NCBI GenBank assembly: GCA_014841835.1
Contig: JACYUQ010000005.1
Location: 62,001-126,000 of the forward strand
Length of the DNA stretch: 64,000 bases
Direction of reading: 5' to 3'
DNA from: Oxalobacteraceae sp. CFBP 13730
GTDB taxonomy: Bacteria > Pseudomonadota > Gammaproteobacteria > Burkholderiales > Burkholderiaceae_D
Part shown: positions 24,152 to 32,561 of the stretch, in pieces
How positions within the stretch are numbered: the stretch's first letter is position 1
Layout: the number at the start of each line of letters is the position of its first letter
The notes under the pieces: generated by a model
Told to the model about the DNA's origin: nothing
Seen by the model: the letters and a program-made list of their open reading frames with translations, nothing else
The model's database searches: none
Position numbers and translations under genes: made by a program

Positions 24152-24754
24152 ATGGCAGGTGGAAAGGATCGGATCACGGATGCGGCAGAGCGACTCTTTG
24201 CGGCCAGTGGATTTCATGGGGTATCGATGCGGATGGTTGCCGAGGCAGCATCGGTCGGTCTGGGAACGCTGACCCATCACTTCGCTTCGAAGGAAGCCCT
24301 GCTGGAATCGGTCGTGCTGAGACGCTCGGCAGCGCTGAGCCGCGCGCAGTTAGACGCCATACGCTCGCTGGATGAACCGGGACTGGACGCCCTGTTGAAG
24401 GCCTTTGTCGAATCGTATCTGCAGCTCATCGAGAGTGGCGACGAAGGCTGGCGGTCTTACACGCGCCTGATCGCCGTGTTCGCGATGGATCCGGCCTGGT
24501 CCCAGCTCCTGACGCGCGAATTCGACGGGCTGGGCCGTGAAATGATTGCGCGCCTGCAAACCGAAGTCGTCGGTCTGGATCAGGACGCAGCAGTGCATGC
24601 CTACTCGAACCTGGTGTCCCTCGTCATGGGCCTGTTTGCTTCCAACGGCGTGCTGGACCAGTTCTCGGACGGACGTCTGTCGAGTCAGCGGATGCGGGAC
24701 AACGTCACATCCCTGATCGCCTTTGCCGCCGGCGGCATACGAGCGTTGAAATAG
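24152..24754 (+). CDS. TetR/AcrR-family transcriptional repressor
   Basis: The 200-residue protein has an N-terminal TetR DNA-binding domain (residues 5-55: RITDAAERLFAASGFHG, then VAEAASVGLGTLTHHFASKEAL) and a helical ligand domain. An AAGGAAATGC site precedes the ATG. It is divergent from the OYE gene, and two near-identical palindromes lie in the shared 216-bp promoter region, so it most likely represses OYE-MBL and itself. The inducer is probably an electrophile by analogy with NemR, not shown by sequence. Confidence 0.9.
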   Translation: MAGGKDRITDAAERLFAASGFHGVSMRMVAEAASVGLGTLTHHFASKEALLESVVLRRSAALSRAQLDAIRSLDEPGLDALLKAFVESYLQLIESGDEGWRSYTRLIAVFAMDPAWSQLLTREFDGLGREMIARLQTEVVGLDQDAAVHAYSNLVSLVMGLFASNGVLDQFSDGRLSSQRMRDNVTSLIAFAAGGIRALK

Positions 24755-24819
24755 CTCGACGATCAATTGGCTTCGCGGGGATATCCTGCAACGCCACGCT
24801 TGCCGAGCGCAGCCCTTTG

Positions 24820-24853
24820 CTCTAACATGTGAACACCTATTCACATGTTAGAG
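24820..24853. promoter_or_regulatory. ArsR/SmtB-type operator, 34-bp perfect inverted repeat
   Basis: Arms CTCTAACATGTGAA and TTCACATGTTAGAG are exact complements around CACCTA. The inner TGAACACCTATTCA matches the TGAA-N6-TTCA form of zinc-sensing SmtB/CzrA operators. It ends 4 nt before the ATG of the arsR-family gene, so it covers the place where a ribosome-binding site would be. Confidence 0.8.
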
Positions 24854-24857
24854 TCGC

Positions 24858-25208
24858 ATGCACGAACACACCCACACGCACCCGGCTGCCCAGCCGATCG
24901 CCCCGCCGCCCGAGGAAGCGATCGGCCAGCTGGCCGACCTGTTCCACCTGCTGGGTGACGCAACGCGCCTGCGCATCGTGCTGGCCTGCCTGACGCAGCC
25001 GACGGCCGTGGGCGACATCGCCAGCGCGCTGTCGCTGTCGAGCTCACTGGTCAGCCACCACCTGCGCCTGCTGCGCGCGGCCCGCATCGTCAAGGCCGAG
25101 CGCCAGGGCAAGCAAGTCTTTTACGCAGCTGCCGATGCCCACATCAGCAGCCTGCTTTCCACCATGTTCGAGCACATTGCCGAACCCGCCACCGGAATGG
25201 ACGCATGA
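24858..25208 (+). CDS. ArsR/SmtB-family metal-responsive repressor
   Basis: The 116-residue winged-helix repressor has a recognition helix SLSSSLVSHHLRLLRAA. The C-terminal helix shows the alpha-5 metal site D-x-H-x10-H-x2-E (Asp93, His95, His106, Glu109), which in CzrA/SmtB binds Zn or Co. A His-rich N-terminus (HEHTHTH) may add ligands. There is no As-type CxC site. It overlaps the downstream CDF transporter by ATGA, and a 34-bp palindrome precedes it. It likely derepresses Zn/Co/Cd efflux. Confidence 0.92.
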   Translation: MHEHTHTHPAAQPIAPPPEEAIGQLADLFHLLGDATRLRIVLACLTQPTAVGDIASALSLSSSLVSHHLRLLRAARIVKAERQGKQVFYAAADAHISSLLSTMFEHIAEPATGMDA

Positions 25209-26197
25209 GCCAACATCACCAGCACGATCACGATCACGACCATGATCACAAGCACGATCACAAGCACGACGACCATGACCACGGTCATGGCTTTGGCCAC
25301 CATCACCATCACATGCCTTCCCCCGAAGGCAACGGGCGCGCCTTTGCGCTGGCGATCGGGCTCAACATGGCCTTCGTCATCATCGAATTCGCCTACGGCT
25401 TCATCGCGCACTCGACAGCGCTGATGGCCGACGCGGGTCACAACCTGTCCGACGTGCTGGGCCTGGTGCTGGCCTGGGGCGCGGCGGTGCTCGCCAAAAG
25501 CGTGCCCACCGGCCGCTACACCTACGGCCTGCGCGGCTCGTCGATCCTGGCGGCAATGGGCAACGGCCTGCTGCTGATGGTGGCGTGCGGCGCCATCGCC
25601 TGGGAAGCGGTGCAGCGCTTCGCCGAACCGGCGCCCGTGGCCGGGGCCACGGTGTCGATCGTTGCCGCCATCGGCGTGCTGATCAACGGCTTCTCGGCCT
25701 GGCTGTTCCTGGCCGGCAGCAAGGGCGACCTGAACATCCGCGGCGCCTACCTGCACATGGCGGCCGATGCGGCGCTGTCGCTGGGCGTGGCGATCTCGGG
25801 CCTGATCATCATGTTCTGGGGCTGGACCTGGATCGATCCGGCCGTCAGCCTGGCGATCGTGGTGGTGATCGTACTGGGCACGTGGTCGCTGCTGCGCGAA
25901 TCGGTGCAGCTGTCGATGGCGGCCGTGCCGCCTGGCGTGGATGCCGACAAGGTGCGCGGCTTCCTGCTCGCACAGCCCGGCGTGGCCGACCTGCACGACC
26001 TGCACATCTGGGCGCTGAGCACGACCGAAACAGCGCTGACGGCGCACGTCGTGATGCCCGCCGGGTATCCGGGCGATGCGGCAATCGATGCGATGGTGGA
26101 CGGGTTGAGCGCGCAGTTCGCGATTCATCACTGCACGCTGCAGGTCGAGGAAGGCACGACCCATCATCACTGCACGCTGCAGGGGCACGCGCACTGA
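25205..26197 (+). CDS. Cation diffusion facilitator (CzcD/ZitB-like Zn/Co/Cd efflux)
   Basis: The 330-residue inner-membrane antiporter begins with an extreme His/Asp tail (residues 4-36, mostly H, D and K), a presumed metal-gathering segment. Six transmembrane segments follow, with the zinc site motifs ADAGHNLSD (TM2) and HMAADAALS (TM5), then a cytosolic domain with DLHIWALS and a His-rich end. It exchanges Zn2+ or Co2+ for protons. It is translationally coupled to the ArsR-family gene. Confidence 0.93.
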   Translation: MSQHHQHDHDHDHDHKHDHKHDDHDHGHGFGHHHHHMPSPEGNGRAFALAIGLNMAFVIIEFAYGFIAHSTALMADAGHNLSDVLGLVLAWGAAVLAKSVPTGRYTYGLRGSSILAAMGNGLLLMVACGAIAWEAVQRFAEPAPVAGATVSIVAAIGVLINGFSAWLFLAGSKGDLNIRGAYLHMAADAALSLGVAISGLIIMFWGWTWIDPAVSLAIVVVIVLGTWSLLRESVQLSMAAVPPGVDADKVRGFLLAQPGVADLHDLHIWALSTTETALTAHVVMPAGYPGDAAIDAMVDGLSAQFAIHHCTLQVEEGTTHHHCTLQGHAH

Positions 26198-26204
26198 CAG
26201 ACTG

Positions 26205-26228
26205 ACGTGGCCCGGAACCGGCCCACGT
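26205..26228. terminator. Bidirectional hairpin between convergent CDF and FKBP genes
   Basis: ACGTGG and CCACGT pair around an inner CCGG-AA-CCGG hairpin. It starts 8 nt after the CDF stop and ends 11 nt before the FKBP stop. A T-run is lacking on either strand, so termination strength is uncertain. Confidence 0.45.
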
Positions 26229-26238
26229 TACAACAACA

Positions 26239-26757
26239 TTACTTCACGTTGAGCAGTTCGACGTCGAAGATCAGGTCCGAGTCCGGCGGAATCGACCCGC
26301 CGCCCGCGCCACGCTTGCCGTAGGCCAGCGCGCTCGGGATGATCAAGGTGCGCTTGCCGCCGACCTTCATGCCGGCCACGCCCTGCTCCCAGCCCTTGAT
26401 CACGCGGCCCGCGCCCAGCTGGAATTCCAGCGGATCGCGACCGTTGTCGAGCGACGAGTCGAACTTGCGGCCGCGCTGCTGCTTGGCCAGCGGCTTGTGG
26501 AACCAGCCCGTGTAGTTGACCACGACATTGCTGCCGAGCGACGCTTCCTTGCCGGTACCGACCACGCGATCGACGATCTCGACCTGCGGCGCCTGCGTTT
26601 CAGCGGCGACGGGCGGCGTGACCGGGACTGGTGGCGTGGCTGGCTGCTGCGCTTCCGGCGGCTGGGTCGCTGGCTTGCTGGCGTCCTGCGCGCCTTCCTG
26701 GGCCTGGGCGCTGCCTGCCACCAGGAACAGGGCGATGACTGCGGATCGACGAATCAT
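26239..26757 (-). CDS. FKBP-type peptidyl-prolyl isomerase, exported
   Basis: The 172-residue protein has a signal peptide (residues 1-19, ending GSAQA), a Pro/Ala/Gln-rich linker to about 60, then one FKBP domain (VVNYTGW, FDSSLDNGRDPLEFQLG, VIKGWEQGVAGMKVGG, IPSALAYG, LIFDVELL). It catalyses proline isomerisation in the periplasm. The ATG at 26757 (with GGAAGAG upstream) was chosen over 26805 because it begins the signal peptide. Confidence 0.93.
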   Translation of the reverse strand: MIRRSAVIALFLVAGSAQAQEGAQDASKPATQPPEAQQPATPPVPVTPPVAAETQAPQVEIVDRVVGTGKEASLGSNVVVNYTGWFHKPLAKQQRGRKFDSSLDNGRDPLEFQLGAGRVIKGWEQGVAGMKVGGKRTLIIPSALAYGKRGAGGGSIPPDSDLIFDVELLNVK

Positions 26758-26805
26758 GTGTGCTCTTCCATCAAAAGGTTGCAACCGGGCGGTTGCATCT
26801 GGCAC

Positions 26806-27696
26806 CTATGATAGCAAGGCGGCCTCGGCTTGCACAGTTTGCCCGGCGGCTGCGGTGACAGCCTGCGCCTGGGGGTTGGCGTTGGCCGCCTCGGCCAGCC
26901 GGCGCAGCACCTGCCCCGCCGTCACCATGCCGAAAGTAGCGGTTACCACCATGCACGAGCCGAATCCGGCGCAGTTCAGGCCCGTGATGCCGTTGTCGTC
27001 GATTTCGCAGGCGTCGCCCGTGTCCGGATACCGCAACGGCTCCATCGAAAACACGGCATCGATGTGGTACTTCTGCTTTTCGCCGCGCGAAAAACCGTAT
27101 TGCGCGCGCAGCAGCTTGCGCACTTTTTTCAGCAGCGGTTCCTGCTCGGTGCGGGCCAGGTCGCGGATCTCGACCTTGGTCGGATCGATCTGGCCGCCGG
27201 CGCCGCCCACGACCACGAGCGGCATCTTGTTGGCGCTGCACCAGGCGATCAGCGCCGCCTTCGGCTTGACGCTGTCAATGGCATCGACCACGTAGTCGAA
27301 GCCCTGATTGGCCACCAGCGTCTCGATGTTCTCCAGGTCGATGAAGTCCTCGACCAGCGTCACCTTGCAAAACGGATTGATCTCGGCAATGCGCTGGCGC
27401 AGCGCTTCGATCTTCGGCATGCCGATGGTCGATGACAGCGCCTGGATCTGGCGGTTGATATTCGATTCGGCCACGTTGTCGAGGTCGATCAGGGTCAGGT
27501 GGCCAATGGCGCTGCGCGCCAGTGCCTCGACCACCCACGAACCGACGCCGCCCACGCCGATCACGCAAACGTGCGCCGCGCGGAAACGTTCCAGCGCAGG
27601 CTCACCATACAGGCGCCCGATGCCGCCGAAGCGGCGCGCAAAGTCGACATCCTCCGTGGGCGTTGCCGCCGCCCCTTGCTCAAGTAATTGATTCAT
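26806..27696 (-). CDS. tcdA: tRNA threonylcarbamoyladenosine dehydratase (TcdA/CsdL)
   Basis: The 296-residue E1-like (ThiF/MoeB) protein uses ATP to cyclise t6A37 of tRNA to ct6A. The segment FARRFGGIGRLYG is the family N-terminus, GVGGVGSWVVEALARS binds ATP, DLDNVAESNINRQ carries the Asp and Arg finger, and VVDAIDSVKPKAALI follows. The GDACEIDDNGITGLNCAGFGS region is typical of TcdA. It is divergent from the hemerythrin-PdxH gene. Confidence 0.93.
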   Translation of the reverse strand: MNQLLEQGAAATPTEDVDFARRFGGIGRLYGEPALERFRAAHVCVIGVGGVGSWVVEALARSAIGHLTLIDLDNVAESNINRQIQALSSTIGMPKIEALRQRIAEINPFCKVTLVEDFIDLENIETLVANQGFDYVVDAIDSVKPKAALIAWCSANKMPLVVVGGAGGQIDPTKVEIRDLARTEQEPLLKKVRKLLRAQYGFSRGEKQKYHIDAVFSMEPLRYPDTGDACEIDDNGITGLNCAGFGSCMVVTATFGMVTAGQVLRRLAEAANANPQAQAVTAAAGQTVQAEAALLS

Positions 27697-27782
27697 CCCG
27701 ATATTGTAGCGGACAGGTGTTTCGCGACTACACTAGAATAATCGTTCGTCAACCAAATAACCTGCGTGTCTCCCACAGAACA

Positions 27783-29039
27783 ATGACCTCTCTCCTGCCC
27801 GACACCGCCCCCGATTTCTCCCAGCCGATCGCCGTGCTCAAGCATTGCCATGGCCGCATCCGCAAACAACTGTCCACCCTTGAAAAGCTGCTGCCGCACC
27901 TGGCCGAACACGGCGTCGACAAGCAGGCGCGCGACGCCGCCGGCGCCGTGCTGCGCTACTTCGACAAGGCGGCGCACCTGCACCACGACGACGAAGAACA
28001 GGACCTGATCCCGATGCTGCGCGCCACCGCGCAGGGCGACGACGCCGCCACGCTGCAGGCGCTGGCGCCGACGATCGTGCAGGACCACAACGACATGGAC
28101 GCCCTGTGGCAAGACCTGCACGAGCAACTGACCGCCATCGAAGCCGGCACCGGCACCATGCTCTCCAGCACCGCCGTCGAGCGCTTCGTCGCCCGCTACA
28201 CAGCGCACATGGAACGCGAAGAAAGCACGATGGCGCCGATGGCGATGCGCCTGTTCTCGCCTGAACAGATGGCGCAACTGGGCCAGGCGATGCAGCGCCG
28301 CCGCGGCCTGCTGGCGCCCGAGGCGTTTGACCAGCCGGTGGCATCGGCCACAGGATCGACCGCAACATCGGCCACAACAGCAGCCAAGGCAGCCGGCGTC
28401 GGCCAGGCAGTGGCCGACCTGCGCCAGGATTACGGCCAGGCCAGCCTGAACGAAGACGATGTGCTGGACGACCCGATCGCGCAGTTCACGGCGTGGTTCG
28501 AGCAGGCCCTGGCCGCGCAAGTGAACGAGCCGAACGCGATGACGCTGGCCACTGTCGGCCCGGGCAACCGGCCGAGTTCGCGCATCGTGCTGATCAAGCA
28601 ATTCGATCCGCGCGGTTTTACCTGGTACACCAATTACGACAGCCAGAAGGCGCAGGAACTGCGCGGCAACAACCAGGCCGCCCTGCTGTTCTTCTGGAGC
28701 GAGCTTGAGCGCCAGATCCGCATCGAAGGCCGTGTCGAGATGACATCAAGCGAAGAAAGCGACCATTATTTCCGCAGCCGCCCGCTCAAGAGCCGGGTGG
28801 CGGCGATCGCGTCGCAGCAGAGCAGCCCGATCGCCAACCGCGCCGCGCTGGAAGCGAATTACGACGCCGTGGCGCAGGCTGCCGGCGACGATCCGGCGCG
28901 CCCGGAGAACTGGGGCGGCTTCCGCCTGGTGCCGGAGCGCATCGAGTTCTGGCAAGGCCGGCGCTCGCGCTTTCATGACCGGATCGTCTACCAGCGCCAG
29001 CCGGATGGCAGCTGGACGCGCTCGCGCCTGCAACCGTGA
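27783..29039 (+). CDS. pdxH: Hemerythrin (HHE) domain fused to pyridoxamine 5'-phosphate oxidase (PdxH)
   Basis: One open frame of 418 residues. Residues 15-165 form a four-helix HHE/hemerythrin domain with metal-ligand candidates His21, His68-x3-Glu72 (HLHHDDEEQD), His102 (DHND) and His142-x3-Glu146. An Ala/Thr-rich linker at 185-205 leads to a full PdxH (208-418): ADLRQDYG, EPNAMTLATV, RIVLIKQFDPRGFTWYTNYDS and the C-terminal SRFHDRIVY. PdxH oxidises PNP/PMP to PLP with O2. The ATG at 27783 was taken because the upstream frame is a shadow of tcdA. A normal PdxH is about 210 residues, so the N-terminal half is an addition. No ribosome-binding site or ATG is seen at the domain border. Confidence 0.88.
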   Translation: MTSLLPDTAPDFSQPIAVLKHCHGRIRKQLSTLEKLLPHLAEHGVDKQARDAAGAVLRYFDKAAHLHHDDEEQDLIPMLRATAQGDDAATLQALAPTIVQDHNDMDALWQDLHEQLTAIEAGTGTMLSSTAVERFVARYTAHMEREESTMAPMAMRLFSPEQMAQLGQAMQRRRGLLAPEAFDQPVASATGSTATSATTAAKAAGVGQAVADLRQDYGQASLNEDDVLDDPIAQFTAWFEQALAAQVNEPNAMTLATVGPGNRPSSRIVLIKQFDPRGFTWYTNYDSQKAQELRGNNQAALLFFWSELERQIRIEGRVEMTSSEESDHYFRSRPLKSRVAAIASQQSSPIANRAALEANYDAVAQAAGDDPARPENWGGFRLVPERIEFWQGRRSRFHDRIVYQRQPDGSWTRSRLQP

Positions 29040-29042
29040 TCG

Positions 29043-29585
29043 TTATGCCTTGAGGCGGTCGCTGAAGGTCGCGCGGAACTTGCTGACCTTCGGCGCCACC
29101 ACGAACGCGCAATACCCCTGCAGCGGGTGTTGCGCAAAGTAATTCTGGTGATAGTCCTCGGCCTTGAACCAGGTTTCCTGTGGCAACACTTGCGTCACCA
29201 GCGGCGCATCCCACACCATGGCCATCTCGGCCATTACGGTGCGCGCGACGGCGTCCTGCTCGGGCGACGTCGTAAAAATCACCGATCGGTATTGCGTGCC
29301 AACGTCATTGCCCTGGCGATTCAATGTCGTCGGATCGTGGATCGTGAAAAAGATCTCGAGAATGTCGTGGTAGCTGATCACCGACGGATCGAATTCCAGG
29401 CGCACGACTTCGGCGTGGCCGGTGGTGCCGTTGCAGACGGCCTCATAGCTTGGATGGTCATCGTGCCCGCCCATATAACCCGACTCCACGCGCGTGACGC
29501 CGCGTGCTTCGAGAAACACCGCCTCGATACACCAGAAGCAGCCACCCCCGAGGATGGCGACGTTGCTTGCTGTTTGCTCACTCAT
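29043..29585 (-). CDS. msrA: Peptide methionine-S-sulfoxide reductase MsrA
   Basis: The 180-residue protein repairs S-methionine sulfoxide. GGGCFWCIEAVF carries the catalytic Cys16, GYMGG and the HAEVVRLEFDP segment are present, and LQGYC carries the likely resolving cysteine. It is convergent with pdxH; 3 nt separate the two coding regions. The ORF length and motifs match the family. Confidence 0.96.
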   Translation of the reverse strand: MSEQTASNVAILGGGCFWCIEAVFLEARGVTRVESGYMGGHDDHPSYEAVCNGTTGHAEVVRLEFDPSVISYHDILEIFFTIHDPTTLNRQGNDVGTQYRSVIFTTSPEQDAVARTVMAEMAMVWDAPLVTQVLPQETWFKAEDYHQNYFAQHPLQGYCAFVVAPKVSKFRATFSDRLKA

Positions 29586-29741
29586 GATGGGCCTTGTGTT
29601 CTTAAAATTTCGATAAGCTTAATGTAGCGCAAAGCCCGGCTTCCCGCTGTATTGACCCGCTGCCGATAACCGCGAGAGAGCATGGCGCGGCAAGCTTGGA
29701 CAGGACGGTGGCATAATGAGCGTCACAGTTCCAGGAACACC

Positions 29742-30254
29742 ATGAATACACTTTCTGACCGCGCCACCACACGCGGCTTCGATACGACCCATTTCCGCCA
29801 GGCGCTGTCGCAGTTTGCGACCGGCGTCACCGTCATTACCACGCGCCTGGCCGACGGCACCTTCCGCGGCCTGACGGCCAGCTCGTTCAACTCGGTCTCG
29901 CTCGATCCGCCGCTGGTGCTGTGGAGCCTGGGCGCCGGCGCGAACAGCATGCCCATCTTCAGCGGCAACTCGCACTACGTGATCAATGTGCTGTCCGCCG
30001 GCCAGGAAGACCTGGCGATGCGCTTTGCGCGCCGCGGCGAAAACCCGTTCGAGGGCGTCGACTACGAACTGTCGCGCACCGGCCTGCCGATCCTCAAGGG
30101 CGTGTCGGCCTGGTTCGAATGCCACAACCGCAGCCGCTACCCGGAAGGCGACCACGTCATCTTCGTCGGCGAGGTCGAAGAATGCCAGTTGCAGCCGCAG
30201 CCAGCGCTGATCTTCCACGGCGGCAAGTTCGGCAGCACCGCCAGTGAAAAATGA
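29742..30254 (+). CDS. Flavin reductase-like FMN-binding protein (HpaC/RutF type)
   Basis: The 170-residue protein fits the flavin reductase-like domain: FRQALSQFATGVTVITT at the start, GLTASSFNSVSLDPPLVLWSL in the flavin-binding region and HVIFVGEVEEC near the end. Such proteins supply reduced FMN or FAD to a two-component monooxygenase or act alone. No monooxygenase gene is adjacent. The ATG at 29742 (MNTLSDRA) was chosen over 29682 as it has CAGGAAC upstream and fits the family length. Confidence 0.88.
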   Translation: MNTLSDRATTRGFDTTHFRQALSQFATGVTVITTRLADGTFRGLTASSFNSVSLDPPLVLWSLGAGANSMPIFSGNSHYVINVLSAGQEDLAMRFARRGENPFEGVDYELSRTGLPILKGVSAWFECHNRSRYPEGDHVIFVGEVEECQLQPQPALIFHGGKFGSTASEK

Positions 30255-30346
30255 AAATGCCTGTCGCAGTTTGAAAAGATCGGGCTGCGCCACGTTTCTA
30301 TAATGGTCAGGTAACTTCTAACCAGAATTCAGAGACAGGATTTCCG

Positions 30347-31540
30347 ATGACCCGTACCGACTCGCCCAAGAAAGCCGCTTTTCACTGGGATGACCCGCTG
30401 CTGCTGAACAGCCAGCTGACCGACGAAGAGCGCATGGTGCGCGACGCCACCGCCGCCTATTGCCAGGACAAGCTGCGCCCGCGCGTGCTCGAAGCGTTTC
30501 GTCACGAGTCGATGGATGTCTCGATCTTCCGCGAAATGGGCGAACTGGGTCTGCTCGGTCCGACCATTCCCGAAGAATACGGCGGCCCCGCAATGGGGTA
30601 CGTCGCCTACGGCCTGATCGCGCGCGAAGTCGAGCGCGTCGATTCCGGCTACCGCTCGATGATGAGCGTGCAGTCGTCGCTCGTCATGGTGCCGATCTTT
30701 GAATTTGGCAACGAAGCCACCAAACAGAAATACCTGCCAAAGCTGGCCACCGGCGAATGGATCGGCTGCTTCGGCCTGACCGAGCCAAACCACGGCTCCG
30801 ACCCTGGCTCGATGATTTCGCGCGCCCGCAAGGTCGAGGGCGGCTACAGCTTGAGTGGCGCCAAGATGTGGATCACCAACTCGCCCGTGGCCGACGTGTT
30901 CGTCGTGTGGGCGAAAGACGATGAAGGCGCGATCCGCGGCTTCGTGCTCGAAAAAGGCTGGAAGGGTTTGTCGGCCCCGGCGATCCACGGCAAGTTCGGC
31001 CTGCGCGCGTCGGTCACCGGTGAAATCGTCATGGATAACGTGTTCTGCCCGGAAGAAAACGCCTTCCCCGACGTGCGCGGCCTGAAGGGCCCGTTCACCT
31101 GCCTGAACTCGGCCCGCTACGGTATCGCCTGGGGCGCGCTGGGCGCGGCCGAAGATTGCTGGCACACGGCGCGCCAGTACACGATGGATCGCCAGCAGTT
31201 CGGCAAACCGCTCGCAGCAAACCAGCTGGTGCAAAAGAAACTGGCCGACATGCAGACCGAAATCACGCTCGGCCTGCAGGGCTGCCTGCGCCTGGGCCGC
31301 ATGAAGGACGAAGGCACGGCGGCGCCGGAAATCACGTCGATCATGAAGCGCAATTCGTGCGGCAAGTCACTCGACATCGCCCGTATGGCGCGCGATATGC
31401 TGGGCGGCAACGGCATTTCAGATGAGTTCGGCATCATCCGTCACATGGTCAACCTCGAGGTCGTCAACACCTACGAAGGCACGCACGACATCCACGCGCT
31501 GATCCTCGGCCGCGCACAGACCGGCATCGCCGCGTTCTGA
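30347..31540 (+). CDS. gcdH: Glutaryl-CoA dehydrogenase (acyl-CoA dehydrogenase family)
   Basis: The 397-residue flavoprotein converts glutaryl-CoA to crotonyl-CoA in lysine and tryptophan catabolism. Marks of GcdH are WDDPLLLNSQLTDEE, FGLTEPNHGSDPGSM, WITNSPVADVFVVWAK, NSARYGIAWGALGAAE and the catalytic glutamate in NTYEGTHDIHALILGRA. An AGAGACAGGA site precedes the ATG. It ends 38 nt before the convergent LysR gene. Confidence 0.94.
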   Translation: MTRTDSPKKAAFHWDDPLLLNSQLTDEERMVRDATAAYCQDKLRPRVLEAFRHESMDVSIFREMGELGLLGPTIPEEYGGPAMGYVAYGLIAREVERVDSGYRSMMSVQSSLVMVPIFEFGNEATKQKYLPKLATGEWIGCFGLTEPNHGSDPGSMISRARKVEGGYSLSGAKMWITNSPVADVFVVWAKDDEGAIRGFVLEKGWKGLSAPAIHGKFGLRASVTGEIVMDNVFCPEENAFPDVRGLKGPFTCLNSARYGIAWGALGAAEDCWHTARQYTMDRQQFGKPLAANQLVQKKLADMQTEITLGLQGCLRLGRMKDEGTAAPEITSIMKRNSCGKSLDIARMARDMLGGNGISDEFGIIRHMVNLEVVNTYEGTHDIHALILGRAQTGIAAF

Positions 31541-31577
31541 TCAGGTAGTCCCCACGGCGCGGCAATCGCCGCGCCGT

Positions 31578-32483
31578 TCAAGAACCATCCGCAATCTGCT
31601 CCTGCAACAGCGCCAGCATCGCCTGCGCGGCTGGCGTCAGCGCGCCTTCGCTGCGCCGGACTACGCCGATCGAGCGGCGGATGACAGGATCGACCAACTC
31701 ACGCCGCACCAGCCCGGCGCTGCCAATCACGTCGGCTGCCAGGCTCGGCAAGGCCGCCACACCCAGCTCCTCGACCACCATGGCGCCAATCGTGGCCAGG
31801 TGATCGACCTCAAACGCCGGATAAAAATTGATCCCCGCCTGCAGCGCGGCCGCGTCCACATATTGCCGCACACTGGTGTGGCGCGACATCGAAATATGCG
31901 GATACGGCAGCGTCTCGGGCAGGCGGATCGGACTACTGTCGCGGCCCAGTGGATGCCCTGGCGCCGCCAGCAGCACGAATTCGTCGGTGGTCAGCGGGAT
32001 GTATTCCAGATCCTGGTAGGCCGGGTTGGCGGCAGTAATGGCGAAATCGACACGGCCCTGGCGCACCAGCTCGAACGCCGGTTCCGACAGCGTGTCGGCC
32101 AGCGACAGCGCAATGTCGGGATGGCGCGCATGAAAGACACGGAACAGGCGCGGCACGAGCCGCGCCGCCAGCGATGGCATCGCGGCCAATGCCACCCGGC
32201 CCCGGTGCAGCGCCGTCACGTCACGTACCGCCGCAGCCGAGCGCTCGATATCGGCCAGCAACTGCTGGGCGTGCAGGACCAGCACCTCGCCGGCGGCGCT
32301 CAGGGCGACCGAGCGCGTGGTGCGCGAGAACAGGCGACTGCCAAAGCCCTCCTCCAGACGACCGATGAGGGTCGACAGGGCCGACTGCGACAGGCACACC
32401 TGCTGCGCCGCCTTGCTGAAGCTGAGCGTATCCGCCAGGGCGAGAAACGCACGCAACTCACGTGCGGATAGATTTATTTCCAT
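31578..32483 (-). CDS. LysR-family transcriptional regulator
   Basis: The 301-residue protein has the N-terminal LysR helix-turn-helix (LRAFLALADTLSFSKAAQQV, then SQSALSTLIGRLEEGFG) and a periplasmic-binding-like effector domain. The start at 32483 was chosen over an upstream frame to 32762, which runs into the divergent gene. It is divergent from the dehydrogenase-racemase-Bug operon with a 78-bp AT-rich shared promoter region, so it most probably controls that operon in response to its substrate. Confidence 0.92.
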   Translation of the reverse strand: MEINLSARELRAFLALADTLSFSKAAQQVCLSQSALSTLIGRLEEGFGSRLFSRTTRSVALSAAGEVLVLHAQQLLADIERSAAAVRDVTALHRGRVALAAMPSLAARLVPRLFRVFHARHPDIALSLADTLSEPAFELVRQGRVDFAITAANPAYQDLEYIPLTTDEFVLLAAPGHPLGRDSSPIRLPETLPYPHISMSRHTSVRQYVDAAALQAGINFYPAFEVDHLATIGAMVVEELGVAALPSLAADVIGSAGLVRRELVDPVIRRSIGVVRRSEGALTPAAQAMLALLQEQIADGS

Positions 32484-32561
32484 AATCGATAAGTTTATAG
32501 AAAAAATGCGTTTCTCAGATAATTTGATGAAGCGCAAACTAAGTTCATTCTCTTTTCGAAA

